From the NCBI GenBank assembly GCA_001648575.1, contig LQXN01000066.1, positions 248,001-312,000 of the forward strand: a DNA stretch of 64,000 nucleotides. The letters are read 5' to 3'. Numbering within the stretch: the stretch's first letter is position 1; each line of letters begins with the position of its first letter. Under the pieces are notes generated by a model. That model was not told where the DNA came from. It searched no databases and was given only the letters and a program-made list of their open reading frames with translations. Made by a program: the position numbers and the translations under genes. Source of the DNA: Sutcliffiella horikoshii DSM 8719. GTDB lineage: Bacteria; Bacillota; Bacilli; Bacillales; Bacillaceae_I. Positions 37,372 through 46,880 of this stretch are shown one piece after another.

Positions 37372-37551
37372 TCATTGTGCAAAGGAATATTTATTTTGGC
37401 TTTCAATTAAACGGACTTGCTGTCGTGATTGTTTGTTCAACAGTACATCTAATTCTTGACTGCATTTAACTGTCTGGGATGCAGTAAATCCGTATTCTTT
37501 TGCGCAATGAATCATTTGTTGTCTTTTCAGTTCAATTTTTAAGGCCAACAT
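37372..37551 (-). CDS. yisI: Spo0E-like Spo0A~P phosphatase (YisI type)
   Basis: 59 residues, two-helix hairpin: MLALKIELKRQQMIHCAKEY and a second helix with the family signature SQELD (31-35). Spo0E-family proteins dephosphorylate Spo0A~P and delay sporulation. B. subtilis yisI lies in the same place, near gerPA and yisK. GGAG precedes the ATG by 9 bases. Too short to show in usual length-limited scans. Confidence 0.88.
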   Translation of the reverse strand: MLALKIELKRQQMIHCAKEYGFTASQTVKCSQELDVLLNKQSRQQVRLIESQNKYSFAQ

Positions 37552-37708
37552 TTTCTTCTACTCCATTATGATAAGATTAAGAAAGCAACAGGTTGTCCTT
37601 ATTATGGCATGCCTTTTACAAGAAAAAAAGCACTTCGCTAAAACAAGTCATAATATAACAAATTACTACATAAACCACTCTGGTCAGAGAGAGGAGTATT
37701 GAGGAAAA

Positions 37709-38614
37709 ATGCATTTTGTAACAATGGAAATTCAAGATAAGATAAAAATAGGATTAACTGATGAGGCTCAACGATATGTGCTTGACCTAGATAGAGCATA
37801 TAAAGAGCTGGGAGATGGAGGTCCTTGGCCATCCTCCCTCTTGGAAGGAATTGAACAAGGGGAGCCTTTTATTGATAGTGTTTCCAGGTTAAGGGATGCG
37901 GTGTTCATGCAAAGGGACTCGGAGTCTTATTTTTATCCGATGGAGGAAGTTCGTCTTCTTGCCCCCATACCAAGACCGCATAAAAATATTTTCTGTGTTG
38001 GTAAGAATTATCGTGACCATGTATTGGAGATGGGAAATGAAGGGGATATCCCGGAACATATCATGATTTTTACAAAGGCACCGACTTCTGTAATTGGCCC
38101 GGGAGCCTTCATAGATAGTCACGAGGCCCTGACTGCCCAGCTTGATTATGAAGGGGAACTGGCTATTGTTATCGGGAAGCATGGGAAGGGCATCTCAATA
38201 GAAAATGCCCTGGATCATGTATTCGGATATACCATTGTCAATGATGTGACAGCAAGGGATCTGCAAAAGCAGCATAAGCAATTTTTCCTGGGGAAAAGTC
38301 TGGATGGATCCTGTCCGATGGGCCCTGCTATCGTTCATAAATCGTTTATTGATGATCCACAAAGTTTGATTGTGGAAACGAAAGTAAATGAAGAAGTAAG
38401 ACAACATGCTTCTACAGAACTGATGATGTTTTCCATTCCTGAAATCATCTCAACCTTATCTAAGGGAATGACGTTGGAACCGGGGGACATTATCGCAACG
38501 GGAACTCCTTCAGGTGTAGGAAAAGGCTTTGTGCCACCACGGTTTTTGAAAAAAGGAGATGTGGTGGAGGTCAGTGTGGAAAAAGTGGGAAGCTTAAGGA
38601 ATGTAGTTGTTTAA
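37709..38614 (+). CDS. yisK: YisK, fumarylacetoacetate-hydrolase-fold oxaloacetate decarboxylase type
   Basis: 301 residues, the length I recall for B. subtilis YisK. FAH-domain motifs: NYRDHVLEMG, IMIFTKAPTSVIGPG, DYEGELAIVIGKHGKGI, and GYTIVNDVTARDLQ with the metal-binding acidic residues. A short N-terminal domain precedes the FAH fold, as in YisK. Alone in its transcription unit. Confidence 0.92.
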   Translation: MHFVTMEIQDKIKIGLTDEAQRYVLDLDRAYKELGDGGPWPSSLLEGIEQGEPFIDSVSRLRDAVFMQRDSESYFYPMEEVRLLAPIPRPHKNIFCVGKNYRDHVLEMGNEGDIPEHIMIFTKAPTSVIGPGAFIDSHEALTAQLDYEGELAIVIGKHGKGISIENALDHVFGYTIVNDVTARDLQKQHKQFFLGKSLDGSCPMGPAIVHKSFIDDPQSLIVETKVNEEVRQHASTELMMFSIPEIISTLSKGMTLEPGDIIATGTPSGVGKGFVPPRFLKKGDVVEVSVEKVGSLRNVVV

Positions 38615-38656
38615 AAGAAAGGCATGGGATTTATTTGCCTTTTACTAATGGTGAAA

Positions 38657-38699
38657 AAAAGCTGCCCAGGAGGTTTCACTCAACCTTTGGGCAGCTTTT
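38657..38699. terminator. Bidirectional terminator between yisK and rocD
   Basis: AAAAGCTGCCC pairs with GGGCAGCTTTT, with an inner AGGTT/AACCT stem. It serves the converging genes on both sides. Confidence 0.92.
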
Positions 38700-38709
38700 G
38701 CAGTATTTA

Positions 38710-39906
38710 TTAAAGAGATAATACTTTCTTCACTTTTCCAATTGCCCAATCCAGATCTTCCTTGGATATAACCAATGGAGGCGCAAAACGGATCACCGAT
38801 TCATGTGTTTCCTTGCACAATAATCCTTCTTCCTTTAACTTTTCACAATAAGGTCGAGCTGCCTCTGTCAGTTCGACACCGATAAAGAGACCGCGACCGC
38901 GTACTTCTTTAATGATAGGATTATTGATGGTACGTAATTCTTCCATCATATAGTTCCCCAGTTCAAAGGATCGTTCAACCAACTCTTCTTCCTCGAGGAC
39001 TTCCAGTGATGCCATCGAAACGGCACATGCTAAAGGATTTCCGCCAAAAGTGGAGCCGTGGGATCCTGGATTGAATACACCGAGGATTTCTTTATTCGCT
39101 GCAACGCAGGAAATCGGGAACACTCCTCCGCCAAGCGCTTTTCCTAATATGTACATGTCAGGCTCTACATTTTCCCAGTCACACGCAAAAAGTTTACCTG
39201 AGCGGCCAAGACCTGCCTGAATTTCATCTGCTACATATAACACGTTATTGGCTTTACATACATCATATGCTTCCGAAAGGAAACCTTCAGCAGGGATATT
39301 GATTCCGGCCTCACCTTGGATCGGTTCAAAAATGAAAGCTGCAGTGTTAGGTGTAATGGCACCTTTTAGAGCTTCGATACTGCCATAAGGAATCACCTTG
39401 ATACCTGGAAGCATAGGACCGAAACCTTGCTGATACTCTTCACTTGAAGACATGGATACAGCTGTCATGGTACGGCCATGGAAATTGTCTTCACAGACGA
39501 TGATTTCTGCTTGGTTGACTGGTACATCTTTTACATCATATGCCCAGCGGCGCACAGCCTTAACCGCTGTTTCCACCGCTTCCGCACCAGTATTCATTGG
39601 AAGGACCATGTTTTTCTTCGTTATGGAAGCCATTTTTTCATACCAAGGCCCAAGCTGGTCATTATGGAAAGCACGTGAAGTCAGCGTTATTTTATCTGCC
39701 TGGTCTTTTAATGCTTGTATGATTTTGGGGTGGCGATGCCCTTGGTTCACAGCGGAATAGGCACTTAACATATCCATGTATTTGTTGCCTTCCGGATCTT
39801 CCACCCAAACACCCTCTGCTTTTGAGATGACGATCGGAAGCGGATGATAGTTATTGGCACCGAATTTCTCTGTCATACTGATGATGTCGTGCGTTTTCGT
39901 TGTCAT
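38710..39906 (-). CDS. rocD: Ornithine aminotransferase RocD
   Basis: 398 residues. Class III aminotransferase; PLP lysine in [32 protein letters not shown] and [11 protein letters not shown] motifs are those of ornithine-oxo-acid transaminase. It converts ornithine to glutamate semialdehyde in arginine catabolism. A plus-strand ATTATA at 39951-39956 gives TATAAT on the minus strand, so a sigma-A promoter is possible; I see no clear -12/-24 sigma-L element. In B. subtilis rocD is with rocEF elsewhere, so its place between yisK and yisL is a lineage feature. Confidence 0.95.
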   Translation of the reverse strand: MTTKTHDIISMTEKFGANNYHPLPIVISKAEGVWVEDPEGNKYMDMLSAYSAVNQGHRHPKIIQALKDQADKITLTSRAFHNDQLGPWYEKMASITKKNMVLPMNTGAEAVETAVKAVRRWAYDVKDVPVNQAEIIVCEDNFHGRTMTAVSMSSSEEYQQGFGPMLPGIKVIPYGSIEALKGAITPNTAAFIFEPIQGEAGINIPAEGFLSEAYDVCKANNVLYVADEIQAGLGRSGKLFACDWENVEPDMYILGKALGGGVFPISCVAANKEILGVFNPGSHGSTFGGNPLACAVSMASLEVLEEEELVERSFELGNYMMEELRTINNPIIKEVRGRGLFIGVELTEAARPYCEKLKEEGLLCKETHESVIRFAPPLVISKEDLDWAIGKVKKVLSL

Positions 39907-40116
39907 ATATGAAATACCTCCATCTAATCAATGTAATGGCTTTCAAGGGTATTATATCATTGTTGCTGTATATTTTCGAAAAATTTGTTGTTCTTGCCTA
40001 TAATCAATCTAGTAGTTATATATTTAGTGCTACCACACTCAGGTGGAAAATTTCTTTTAAATAAGTCAAAATCTTAATAAAAGGATTATTTACTTAGTTT
40101 TTTTCCAGCTCTATGG

Positions 40117-40122
40117 TATGAT
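40117..40122 (+). promoter_or_regulatory. Extended -10 of yisL
   Basis: TGG-TATGAT about 36 bases upstream of the start; -35 is weak. Confidence 0.4.
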
Positions 40123-40158
40123 ACAAGTAGTTTTGAGTTGAAAGAGGAGGTAGAAAAA

Positions 40159-40497
40159 ATGACACATGCGCATATTTCCACATGGGCAATCGCACTTATT
40201 CTGTTTGTTGTTGTGCTTGTTTTGACAAAGATAGGGAAAGAAAAAGCTGCTAAAATCACTTCGATGGTATTGAGATTGTTCTACATACTGATTGTTGTAA
40301 CAGGATTACAGCTTGGCTGGGGCTGGATTACAAACGGACAATATGTATTAAAAATGGTACTAGGTATCGTGGTCATCGGTTTGATGGAAATGATCTCTGT
40401 CCGCACACGAAAAGGAAAGTCCACTGTTGTGTTATGGGTAGTATTTGTATTGGCTTTAGCTTATATCATCCATCTGGGCTTTAGTTTACCGATGTAA
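40159..40497 (+). CDS. yisL: YisL-like DUF1516 membrane protein
   Basis: 112 residues with four hydrophobic helices, starting MTHAHISTWAIALILF. ATG at 40159, 9 bases after GAGGAGG. Position before yisN and asnO and sequence type match B. subtilis YisL. Function unknown. Confidence 0.9.
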   Translation: MTHAHISTWAIALILFVVVLVLTKIGKEKAAKITSMVLRLFYILIVVTGLQLGWGWITNGQYVLKMVLGIVVIGLMEMISVRTRKGKSTVVLWVVFVLALAYIIHLGFSLPM

Positions 40498-40516
40498 TAA
40501 AATTATGATTTTTTCG

Positions 40517-40561
40517 AGGCATGGGCCCTTCAGATGAAATGGGATCCATGCCTTTTCTTTT
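40517..40561 (+). terminator. Terminator after yisL
   Basis: GGCATGG...CCATGCC with an inner GCCC/GGGA stem, then TTTTCTTTT. Confidence 0.82.
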
Positions 40562-40657
40562 GGAAGGGATCTCAAACTCATGGAAATGGGGGGGGAATCA
40601 CATAGAATGTGCCTGACCGCCCAATTCCTTTCCAAAACCCAAAAGGTAACAAATAAA

Positions 40658-40684
40658 CCGAAACTCTCATAACGAGAATTTCGG
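40658..40684 (-). terminator. Terminator after yisN
   Basis: CCGAAA/TTTCGG with inner TCTC/GAGA; on the minus strand followed by TTTATTTGTT. Confidence 0.65.
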
Positions 40685-40695
40685 AGTTAGACACC

Positions 40696-41274
40696 TTATT
40701 CTGCTTTTTTTCGCTCCATATTTGTGAACATATACCTTTTCCCTGTCTGAAGTGTGTATTCAAAACGATCTGTCATAGATTTCCCCCGAGTAAAATGGTG
40801 CTGAACGGAACAGATGAATGTTTCATTATCATATACCAAGAAATTCACACCTGAAGGTTCTTTTACATGATCCATGAACTGCATTGTATTGTGGCAGTAG
40901 ATGCAGTCATAAAGTGAAATGTTGGATTTATTTAAAAGTGTGGTGAATTTCGTGAATGCCTCTTCAGAAAGCTCCTCTAGTAATTCCAAGTATGGTTGTG
41001 GGAGTCTTTTGCGGACACGGACTGCATCTCCGTTGCCCAACTCATATAGATGTTTCGTATGTAAGATTACTTGCCCTGTTTCCAGAAGCACGCCTGGTAC
41101 CCACTCATTGGAAAAAAGGATTTCTATTCCCTCTTCAGAAATTTCTTCTAGTAAAAATGCTTCATCATCCTCTGCCTCAAAAAAAATCCATTGGTCATTT
41201 ATATTTTCAATAGTACCGCAAGTAAAGGAGCGCTTTTGTTCATAGATGATGCTTTTCCGTTTTTGAAGATTCAC
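40696..41274 (-). CDS. yisN: YisN-like DUF2777 protein
   Basis: 192 residues, GTG start at 41274 eight bases after GGAGG. Soluble, with an SH3-like N-terminal part (FTCGTIENINDQWIFFEAED) and a C-terminal region with CIYCHN. Family function unknown. Divergent from asnO, as in B. subtilis. Confidence 0.85.
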   Translation of the reverse strand: MNLQKRKSIIYEQKRSFTCGTIENINDQWIFFEAEDDEAFLLEEISEEGIEILFSNEWVPGVLLETGQVILHTKHLYELGNGDAVRVRKRLPQPYLELLEELSEEAFTKFTTLLNKSNISLYDCIYCHNTMQFMDHVKEPSGVNFLVYDNETFICSVQHHFTRGKSMTDRFEYTLQTGKRYMFTNMERKKAE

Positions 41275-41509
41275 AATAGTTTCCTCCAGTTACTATGAAG
41301 TTAGGTTTTCTGCCATTCTTCCCTTCTTTCCACCCCTTTAAACGGAAAGTTTAAAGTTCGGAATGGGAAATAAATCCTTTTGCTTGATTGGAAGGAAGAC
41401 TAACACGAAATCGACAGTGAAACCTTTCCGCTAATTCATGGTATAAGCACTCCTGGCATAGTATAGAACAGCCGTAGTTTGCTTAAAGCAGAGGAGTGGA
41501 TTGTACAAT

Positions 41510-43360
41510 ATGTGCGGTATTACAGGATGGATCGATTATAGAAGAGAAATTAAGGACCAAAAAGAAATAGTGAAGAAAATGGCAGAAACTTTATCGTTTC
41601 GTGGCCCTGATGATACAAATATCTGGATGGACCGTCATGTTGGATTTGGACATAAACGATTGGCGGTTGTCGACTTAGAGGGCGGCAAGCAGCCAATGAC
41701 AAGAACGAAAGCAGAAAAGAATTATACGATTTGTTACAATGGCGAGCTATATAATACAGAAGATATCAGGAAAGAGCTTCTCAGGAGAGGGTATTCTTTC
41801 CGAGGGCATTCTGATACAGAGGTATTACTGACTGCTTATATGGAATGGAAGGAAGAATGTGTCCATCATTTAAATGGCATTTTTGCCTTTGCGATATGGG
41901 ATGAAGAGAAACAGCAATTATTCATCGGGAGGGACCGGCTAGGGGTGAAGCCATTATTCTTTCATGAATCAAATGGAAAACTCATTTTCGGGTCGGAATT
42001 AAAAGCACTCCTTGCACATCCTGAAGTATCAAGCCAGGTTGGTTACGATGGGCTGGCAGAAATTTTTGGACTTGGGCCATCCCGGTCACCGGGACACGGT
42101 TTGTTCCATGATATTAAAGAGCTCCGGCCAGCTCACCTTCTCGTATTTTCCAAAAGCGGCGGGTTGAAAATTAAGCGTTATTGGAATGTGGAGAGCAAGC
42201 CGCATGCGGATACGCTTGATGAAACAGTAGAAAAGGTGCGTGATTTATTTACCGATGCCGTGACTAGACAGCTGGTTTCCGATGTTCCCGTGTGTACGTT
42301 ACTTTCAGGAGGGCTTGATTCCAGTGCAATAACAGCCATTGCTGCCAATGCATTCAAAAGTGAAGGAAAACCGCCGTTAAACACGTATTCCATAGATTAC
42401 GAAGAAAACGATAAATATTTCAAAGCGAATGAATTCCAACCGAACTCTGATGAAAAATGGATCAGGAAGATGACCGAAACCTTTGGCACGATACATCATC
42501 GCTCTGTCATTTCCCAGACGAATCTCGCTGCTTACTTAAAGGAAGCAGTCCTTGTGCGAGACCAACCGGGAATGGCCGATATTGATTCCTCGCTATTATG
42601 GTTTTGCCGAGAAATAAAACAAAACTATGTGGTGAGCCTTTCGGGGGAATGTGCCGATGAGATCTTTGGGGGGTATCCGTGGTTCCATCGACCAGAGGAC
42701 TTAGCATCGAGCAATTTCCCTTGGATGCGCTCGACACAGGCAAGGATGGAGCTGCTCCGGCCGGAATGGAGTAGAAAGCTAAAGCTGGATGAATATATTA
42801 CTTCTAAATTTGAAGAAACGGTAAAGGAGACTCCAAGATTAGAAGGGGAAAGTTTCGTTGAGTCAAGAAGACGGGAACTATTCTATCTGAATATGATATG
42901 GTTCATGACAACCTTGCTTGATAGAAAAGACAGAATGAGCATGGGCGCAAGCCTTGAGGTCAGAGTGCCTTTTGCGGACCACAGATTAGTCGAATATGTT
43001 TGGAACATCCCGTGGGAAATGAAGATGCATGGGAATAGGGAAAAAGGAATCTTAAGAAAGGCGTTGGAAGGTATATTGCCAGAAGAAGTTCTCTATCGCA
43101 AGAAAAGTCCGTATCCAAAGACACATCATCCTGTTTATACGAAACTCGTCAAAGATTGGATGGAAGAAATTCTGCAGGATAATACAAGTCCGTTGCTTGA
43201 GTTTTTCGAGAAAAAGAAGCTTCAGGACATTGTATCTTCAGAAGGAAAAGCCTTTCAGGTACCTTGGTTTGGTCAATTGATGTCAGGTCCTCAGCTTCTC
43301 GCACATCTGGCACAAATTCATGTATGGTTCACCCATTATGGAGTAACAATAAAGGAATAA
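41510..43360 (+). CDS. asnO: Asparagine synthetase, glutamine-hydrolysing (AsnO/AsnB)
   Basis: 616 residues from ATG 41510, so that the catalytic Cys follows Met (MCGITGWIDY). The N-terminal class II glutaminase has RLAVVDLEGGKQPM and NGELYN; the synthetase domain has the PP-loop LLSGGLDSSAI and ECADEIFGGYPWF. The best-placed ribosome site (AGAGGAG) is nearer an in-frame TTG at 41501, which would add three residues before MetCys; see findings. The position next to yisN identifies the sporulation-linked AsnO orthologue. Confidence 0.92.
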   Translation: MCGITGWIDYRREIKDQKEIVKKMAETLSFRGPDDTNIWMDRHVGFGHKRLAVVDLEGGKQPMTRTKAEKNYTICYNGELYNTEDIRKELLRRGYSFRGHSDTEVLLTAYMEWKEECVHHLNGIFAFAIWDEEKQQLFIGRDRLGVKPLFFHESNGKLIFGSELKALLAHPEVSSQVGYDGLAEIFGLGPSRSPGHGLFHDIKELRPAHLLVFSKSGGLKIKRYWNVESKPHADTLDETVEKVRDLFTDAVTRQLVSDVPVCTLLSGGLDSSAITAIAANAFKSEGKPPLNTYSIDYEENDKYFKANEFQPNSDEKWIRKMTETFGTIHHRSVISQTNLAAYLKEAVLVRDQPGMADIDSSLLWFCREIKQNYVVSLSGECADEIFGGYPWFHRPEDLASSNFPWMRSTQARMELLRPEWSRKLKLDEYITSKFEETVKETPRLEGESFVESRRRELFYLNMIWFMTTLLDRKDRMSMGASLEVRVPFADHRLVEYVWNIPWEMKMHGNREKGILRKALEGILPEEVLYRKKSPYPKTHHPVYTKLVKDWMEEILQDNTSPLLEFFEKKKLQDIVSSEGKAFQVPWFGQLMSGPQLLAHLAQIHVWFTHYGVTIKE

Positions 43361-43424
43361 ATTGCTAATAGCCATTTAGTGTGTTTACATTAGATAAGAT
43401 AATGCTTTATTGATTTAGAGAGAT

Positions 43425-43449
43425 AAAAACTCCTTGATTAGGAGTTTTT
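43425..43449 (+). terminator. asnO terminator, left duplicate flanking repeat copy B
   Basis: 25-base palindrome: AAAAACTCC, 7-base loop, GGAGTTTTT. All 25 bases recur at 43660-43684 on the far side of the repeat. Confidence 0.9.
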
Positions 43450-43659
43450 CAGACTGTTGACAAACTATCTAGCAGATAAGGTTATTGGATGGAACAGTTG
43501 ATCTCCGTTGCAGGAGCTACGCTTTCCTGCGGGCGGTCCGTAAGCCTCCTCGGCTACGCCTGCGGGGTCTTACATGTCCCTTCCTCCCGCGGGAGTCTTC
43601 GCTCCTTCCACTGCGATCAACTAGGGAATTTCATTATTTTAAGCTTTGTCTACACACTG
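43450..43659 (+). repeat. 210-bp dispersed repeat, copy B
   Basis: Begins CAGACTGTTGACAAAC and ends GCTTTGTCTACACACTG; ends are imperfect inverted repeats. The structured core is 43497-43621, with arms AGGAGC (43512-43517) / GCTCCT (43601-43606) and GTAAG (43540-43544) / CTTAC (43569-43573). The arm pair AGGAGC/GCTCCT replaces AGGCGC/GCGCCT of the other copies. The gap 43361-43857 between asnO and crtN holds this element, its duplicated flanks and the crtN promoter. Confidence 0.88.
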
Positions 43660-43684
43660 AAAAACTCCTTGATTAGGAGTTTTT
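43660..43684 (+). terminator. asnO terminator, right duplicate flanking repeat copy B
   Basis: Identical in all 25 bases to 43425-43449. Confidence 0.9.
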
Positions 43685-43769
43685 ATTCCAGTAATAAATG
43701 AGACAAGCTGTTATTTTCGTTTCAAAATATCCTGTAAAGGTATCTTAATACATAACAGAGAGTTACCGA

Positions 43770-43798
43770 TTGTAAGATTAAAAGATATTATGTATAAT
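43770..43798 (+). promoter_or_regulatory. Sigma-A-type promoter of the crtN-crtN-crtM operon
   Basis: TTGTAA, 17 bp, TATAAT. A second TATAAT-like box (43804-43809) follows 11 bp later. Confidence 0.7.
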
Positions 43799-43857
43799 GT
43801 TTGTATAATATTTGTTTAATTATTGAGCGTGGGTTTTGGATGAGGAGGCGTACTGAA

Positions 43858-45384
43858 ATGAGCAAGAAAATAATAGTGGTTGGTGCAGGTCCAGGTGGTT
43901 TGGCAGCTGCAATGATGCTTACTGCCAATGGCTATCAGGTGACCGTAATAGAAAAGCAGCAATATGTCGGGGGAAGGAACTCTGCCATTAAAATTGGTGA
44001 GTTTACTTTTGACATGGGCCCAACCTTTCTGGGTATGCCTCAAATCGCAGAAGAGATATTTCTAGAATCTAAGCGGAACTTACATGACTATATGGAAATG
44101 AAAGAATTAAAAGACATGTATGAATTGGTGTTCCCGGATAAAACATTCATGATGACCCGTGATCAAGAAAAAATGAAACAGACAATTGAAAAATATTTTC
44201 CTGGTGATGTAATAGGATATGAGCGTTTCATGGAGGAAACGGAAAAAAAGATGGAAGCTCTTACTCCCATTCTTCAAGGAAAGATGGATCGTTTCTATCA
44301 TTATTTTCAATGGAAGGTGATTAAAGCCCTTCCACAATTAAGTATAGGAAGCAGCCTTTATGACCAAATGAGTAAATACTTTCGTGATGAACAACTGAAG
44401 ATTGCTTTTACATTTCAGTCTAAATATATCGGAATGTCCCCTTGGGAATGCCCTGGTGCTTTTTCTATCCTTTCTTGGATGGAGCATGCTTATGGGATCT
44501 ATCATCCCATCGGTGGTGTAAATCAGCTTTCTGAGAGCATGGCTAAGGTCGTTGAAGAACACGGAGGTACAGTAAGTCTTGGCAATGGTGTGAAAAAGCT
44601 GTGGCTTGAAGGACGTAAAGTGGTGGGGGTCATTTTAGAAGACGATACAAAGGTAGAAGCTGATGAAGTGGTGGTCAATGGGGATTTCGCACATGTCATG
44701 ACAAATCTTGTTGATGATAATGTATTGAAAAAGTACAGCAAAAGAAGATTGGAAAAGAAAAAATATTCGTGTTCTACCTTTATGATCTACCTTGGACTAG
44801 ATAAAGTGTACGACCTTCCTCATCACAACATAATATTTGCAGAAGATTATAAGAAGAATGTGGAAGAAATTACGAAAACAAAAATACTTTCTAAAGACCC
44901 TTCCATATATGTACAGAATGCCTCGGTTACAGATGCTACATTGGCTCCGAAGGGGAAATCTGCTCTTTATATTCTTGCTCCTGTTCCTAACAATTTCAGT
45001 GAAATAGATTGGCAGGAGAACAACGAGGAGTTCAGGAGTCTGGTTTTTGACACACTGGAAAAGAAAAGTGGATTCAAAGATCTTAGAAAACATATTGAAG
45101 TAGAAAAGATAATTACTCCGCAAGATTGGGAGAAAGAGATCCTTGTATACAAAGGGGCTACATTTAATCTTGGCCATCAGCTCAATCAAATGATGGTGCT
45201 TCGTCCACACAACAATTTTGAAGAATTGGAAAACTGCTGGCTTGTAGGAGGAGGGACCCACCCTGGAAGCGGCCTGCCCACCATCTTGGAGTCAGCACGC
45301 ATCACAACTCGATTAGTTCGTGAAAAATATGAAAAACAGCCACCGAAAAGTTTCCAAGCCAAAAGATTGGAGAATGCTCAATGA
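43858..45384 (+). CDS. crtN: CrtN-family carotenoid desaturase/oxidase (first)
   Basis: 508 residues from the ATG at 43858, 9 bases after GAGGAGG. N-terminal FAD motif VVGAGPGGLAAAMML (7-21), VGGRNSAIKIGEFTFDMGPT, and C-terminal GGGTHPGSGLPTILESAR, all of the CrtI/CrtN family. It is one of three such enzymes in the cluster. It resembles the CrtN (diapophytoene desaturase) side more than CrtP, but which desaturation or oxidation step it does is not clear. It overlaps the next gene by 4 bases. Confidence 0.85.
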   Translation: MSKKIIVVGAGPGGLAAAMMLTANGYQVTVIEKQQYVGGRNSAIKIGEFTFDMGPTFLGMPQIAEEIFLESKRNLHDYMEMKELKDMYELVFPDKTFMMTRDQEKMKQTIEKYFPGDVIGYERFMEETEKKMEALTPILQGKMDRFYHYFQWKVIKALPQLSIGSSLYDQMSKYFRDEQLKIAFTFQSKYIGMSPWECPGAFSILSWMEHAYGIYHPIGGVNQLSESMAKVVEEHGGTVSLGNGVKKLWLEGRKVVGVILEDDTKVEADEVVVNGDFAHVMTNLVDDNVLKKYSKRRLEKKKYSCSTFMIYLGLDKVYDLPHHNIIFAEDYKKNVEEITKTKILSKDPSIYVQNASVTDATLAPKGKSALYILAPVPNNFSEIDWQENNEEFRSLVFDTLEKKSGFKDLRKHIEVEKIITPQDWEKEILVYKGATFNLGHQLNQMMVLRPHNNFEELENCWLVGGGTHPGSGLPTILESARITTRLVREKYEKQPPKSFQAKRLENAQ

Positions 45385-46880
45385 GTAAACATATCGCAAT
45401 TGCAGGAGCAGGGATAGGCGGAATGATCACGGCGCTACTTTTAAAGAAGCAGGGGTTTAACGTAAGCATCTATGAAAAAGAAAAACAAGCAGGAGGTCGC
45501 CTTTCTTTTGTAGAAAGAGAAGGTTATCGGATTGACAAAGGTCCAACCATCGTCCTCCTGCCCGAGATGTTGAAGAGCATATTGGATGAGGCCGGGGTCC
45601 CTGTTGATGCTTGGGAGATGTTAGGCCTTGAAACCCTTTATTCCATAAACTTTAAAGACGGTAAAAAATACAGGAAATTCAAAGACAAAGAAAAGCAGTT
45701 AAAGGAATTGTCTCAAGAATTTCCTGGTGAAGAAGAAGGTTTCAAACAGTATATGGAAGAAATGAAAGCAAACTTTGAAATAGGACAGTCCTCCTTCCTG
45801 GAGAAATCTTTTACAAGAAAACGAGATTTCTGGACTGGTAAAAACATGACATCCTTAATCAGGTTAAAGGCTTATCAATCCACAAAAAAAATTTCCGGGT
45901 TTTATTTCAAAGATGAACGCCTCCGGGAAGCCTACTCTTTACAAACTTTATATATTGGTGGGCATCCACAAACTGCCCCGGCCATGTACAGCCTGATCCC
46001 TTACAGCGAGCATGAACATGGTATCCATTATATCAAAGGGGGGTATGCCTCCCTCGTGAAAGTGCTGACAGATACATTGGAGCAAAAGGGCATCCCCCTT
46101 TATGTGGACAGCAAGGTGGAAGATATTAAAAAGATTAACGGTCGTGTGGAATCGATCCAGGTTAGAGGCCGTACAATTGATGTAGACGGTCTTGTCTGGA
46201 ATGGCGACTTCCCTACTGCTGCACATTTGCTTAATGATAAGCGAAACTATGAACCATCAAGTGGATGTGTACTTTTCTATTTCGGAATAGACGGAGTATA
46301 TGAGGAATCAGATGTTCATCAATTTTTTATGGGTGGAGATTTTGAGCGGCACATGAAGGAAGTGTTTGAGGAAAAGAAGGTGCCAACTGATCCATCCTTC
46401 TATGCCTTTAATCCTGCTTTGATAGATTTTACCTTGGCGCCAGAAGGGAAAAGTACATTATACGTATTGGTTCCTGTACCTTCTGGAAGTCATATCGATT
46501 GGAGCCAAGAACAAGGGTTTTTGGATAAGATGTTGAAGAATATCGAAGCAAGGGCTTTTCCGGGTTTAAGTGAGAAGATGGAATGGATGGAAGTAAGGAC
46601 GCCAAACGACGCTGAACAGGATGGATTATTTCAAGGGGGTAGTTTCGGCATCGCCCCAAGCTTATTCCAATCCGGAGTGTTCCGACCTCAAGCAAAACCG
46701 ACCGCGCTTGAAAATGTTTATGCAACTGGTGCTTCTGTTCATCCAGGGGGAGGCATACCAATTGTCATGCAAAGTGCCAAGCTTGCAGCAAATCAAATAA
46801 TCCTTGATTTTGCCCAACATTCATCTACAAAGGATGTGAATCTCAATGACCGACTTAATGAAAGCATATCAACATTGTGA
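45381..46880 (+). CDS. crtN: CrtN-type 4,4'-diapophytoene desaturase (second)
   Basis: 499 residues. FAD motif IAGAGIGGMITALLL; AGGRLSFVEREGYRIDKGPTI; LQTLYIGGHP and GIHYIKGG; C-terminal YATGASVHPGGGIPIVMQSAK. The LQTLYIG and HFIKGG/HYIKGG and HPGxGxPIV stretches are as in Staphylococcus CrtN, so this is the better candidate for the C30 phytoene desaturase. It overlaps crtM by 35 bases. Confidence 0.87.
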   Translation: MSKHIAIAGAGIGGMITALLLKKQGFNVSIYEKEKQAGGRLSFVEREGYRIDKGPTIVLLPEMLKSILDEAGVPVDAWEMLGLETLYSINFKDGKKYRKFKDKEKQLKELSQEFPGEEEGFKQYMEEMKANFEIGQSSFLEKSFTRKRDFWTGKNMTSLIRLKAYQSTKKISGFYFKDERLREAYSLQTLYIGGHPQTAPAMYSLIPYSEHEHGIHYIKGGYASLVKVLTDTLEQKGIPLYVDSKVEDIKKINGRVESIQVRGRTIDVDGLVWNGDFPTAAHLLNDKRNYEPSSGCVLFYFGIDGVYEESDVHQFFMGGDFERHMKEVFEEKKVPTDPSFYAFNPALIDFTLAPEGKSTLYVLVPVPSGSHIDWSQEQGFLDKMLKNIEARAFPGLSEKMEWMEVRTPNDAEQDGLFQGGSFGIAPSLFQSGVFRPQAKPTALENVYATGASVHPGGGIPIVMQSAKLAANQIILDFAQHSSTKDVNLNDRLNESISTL

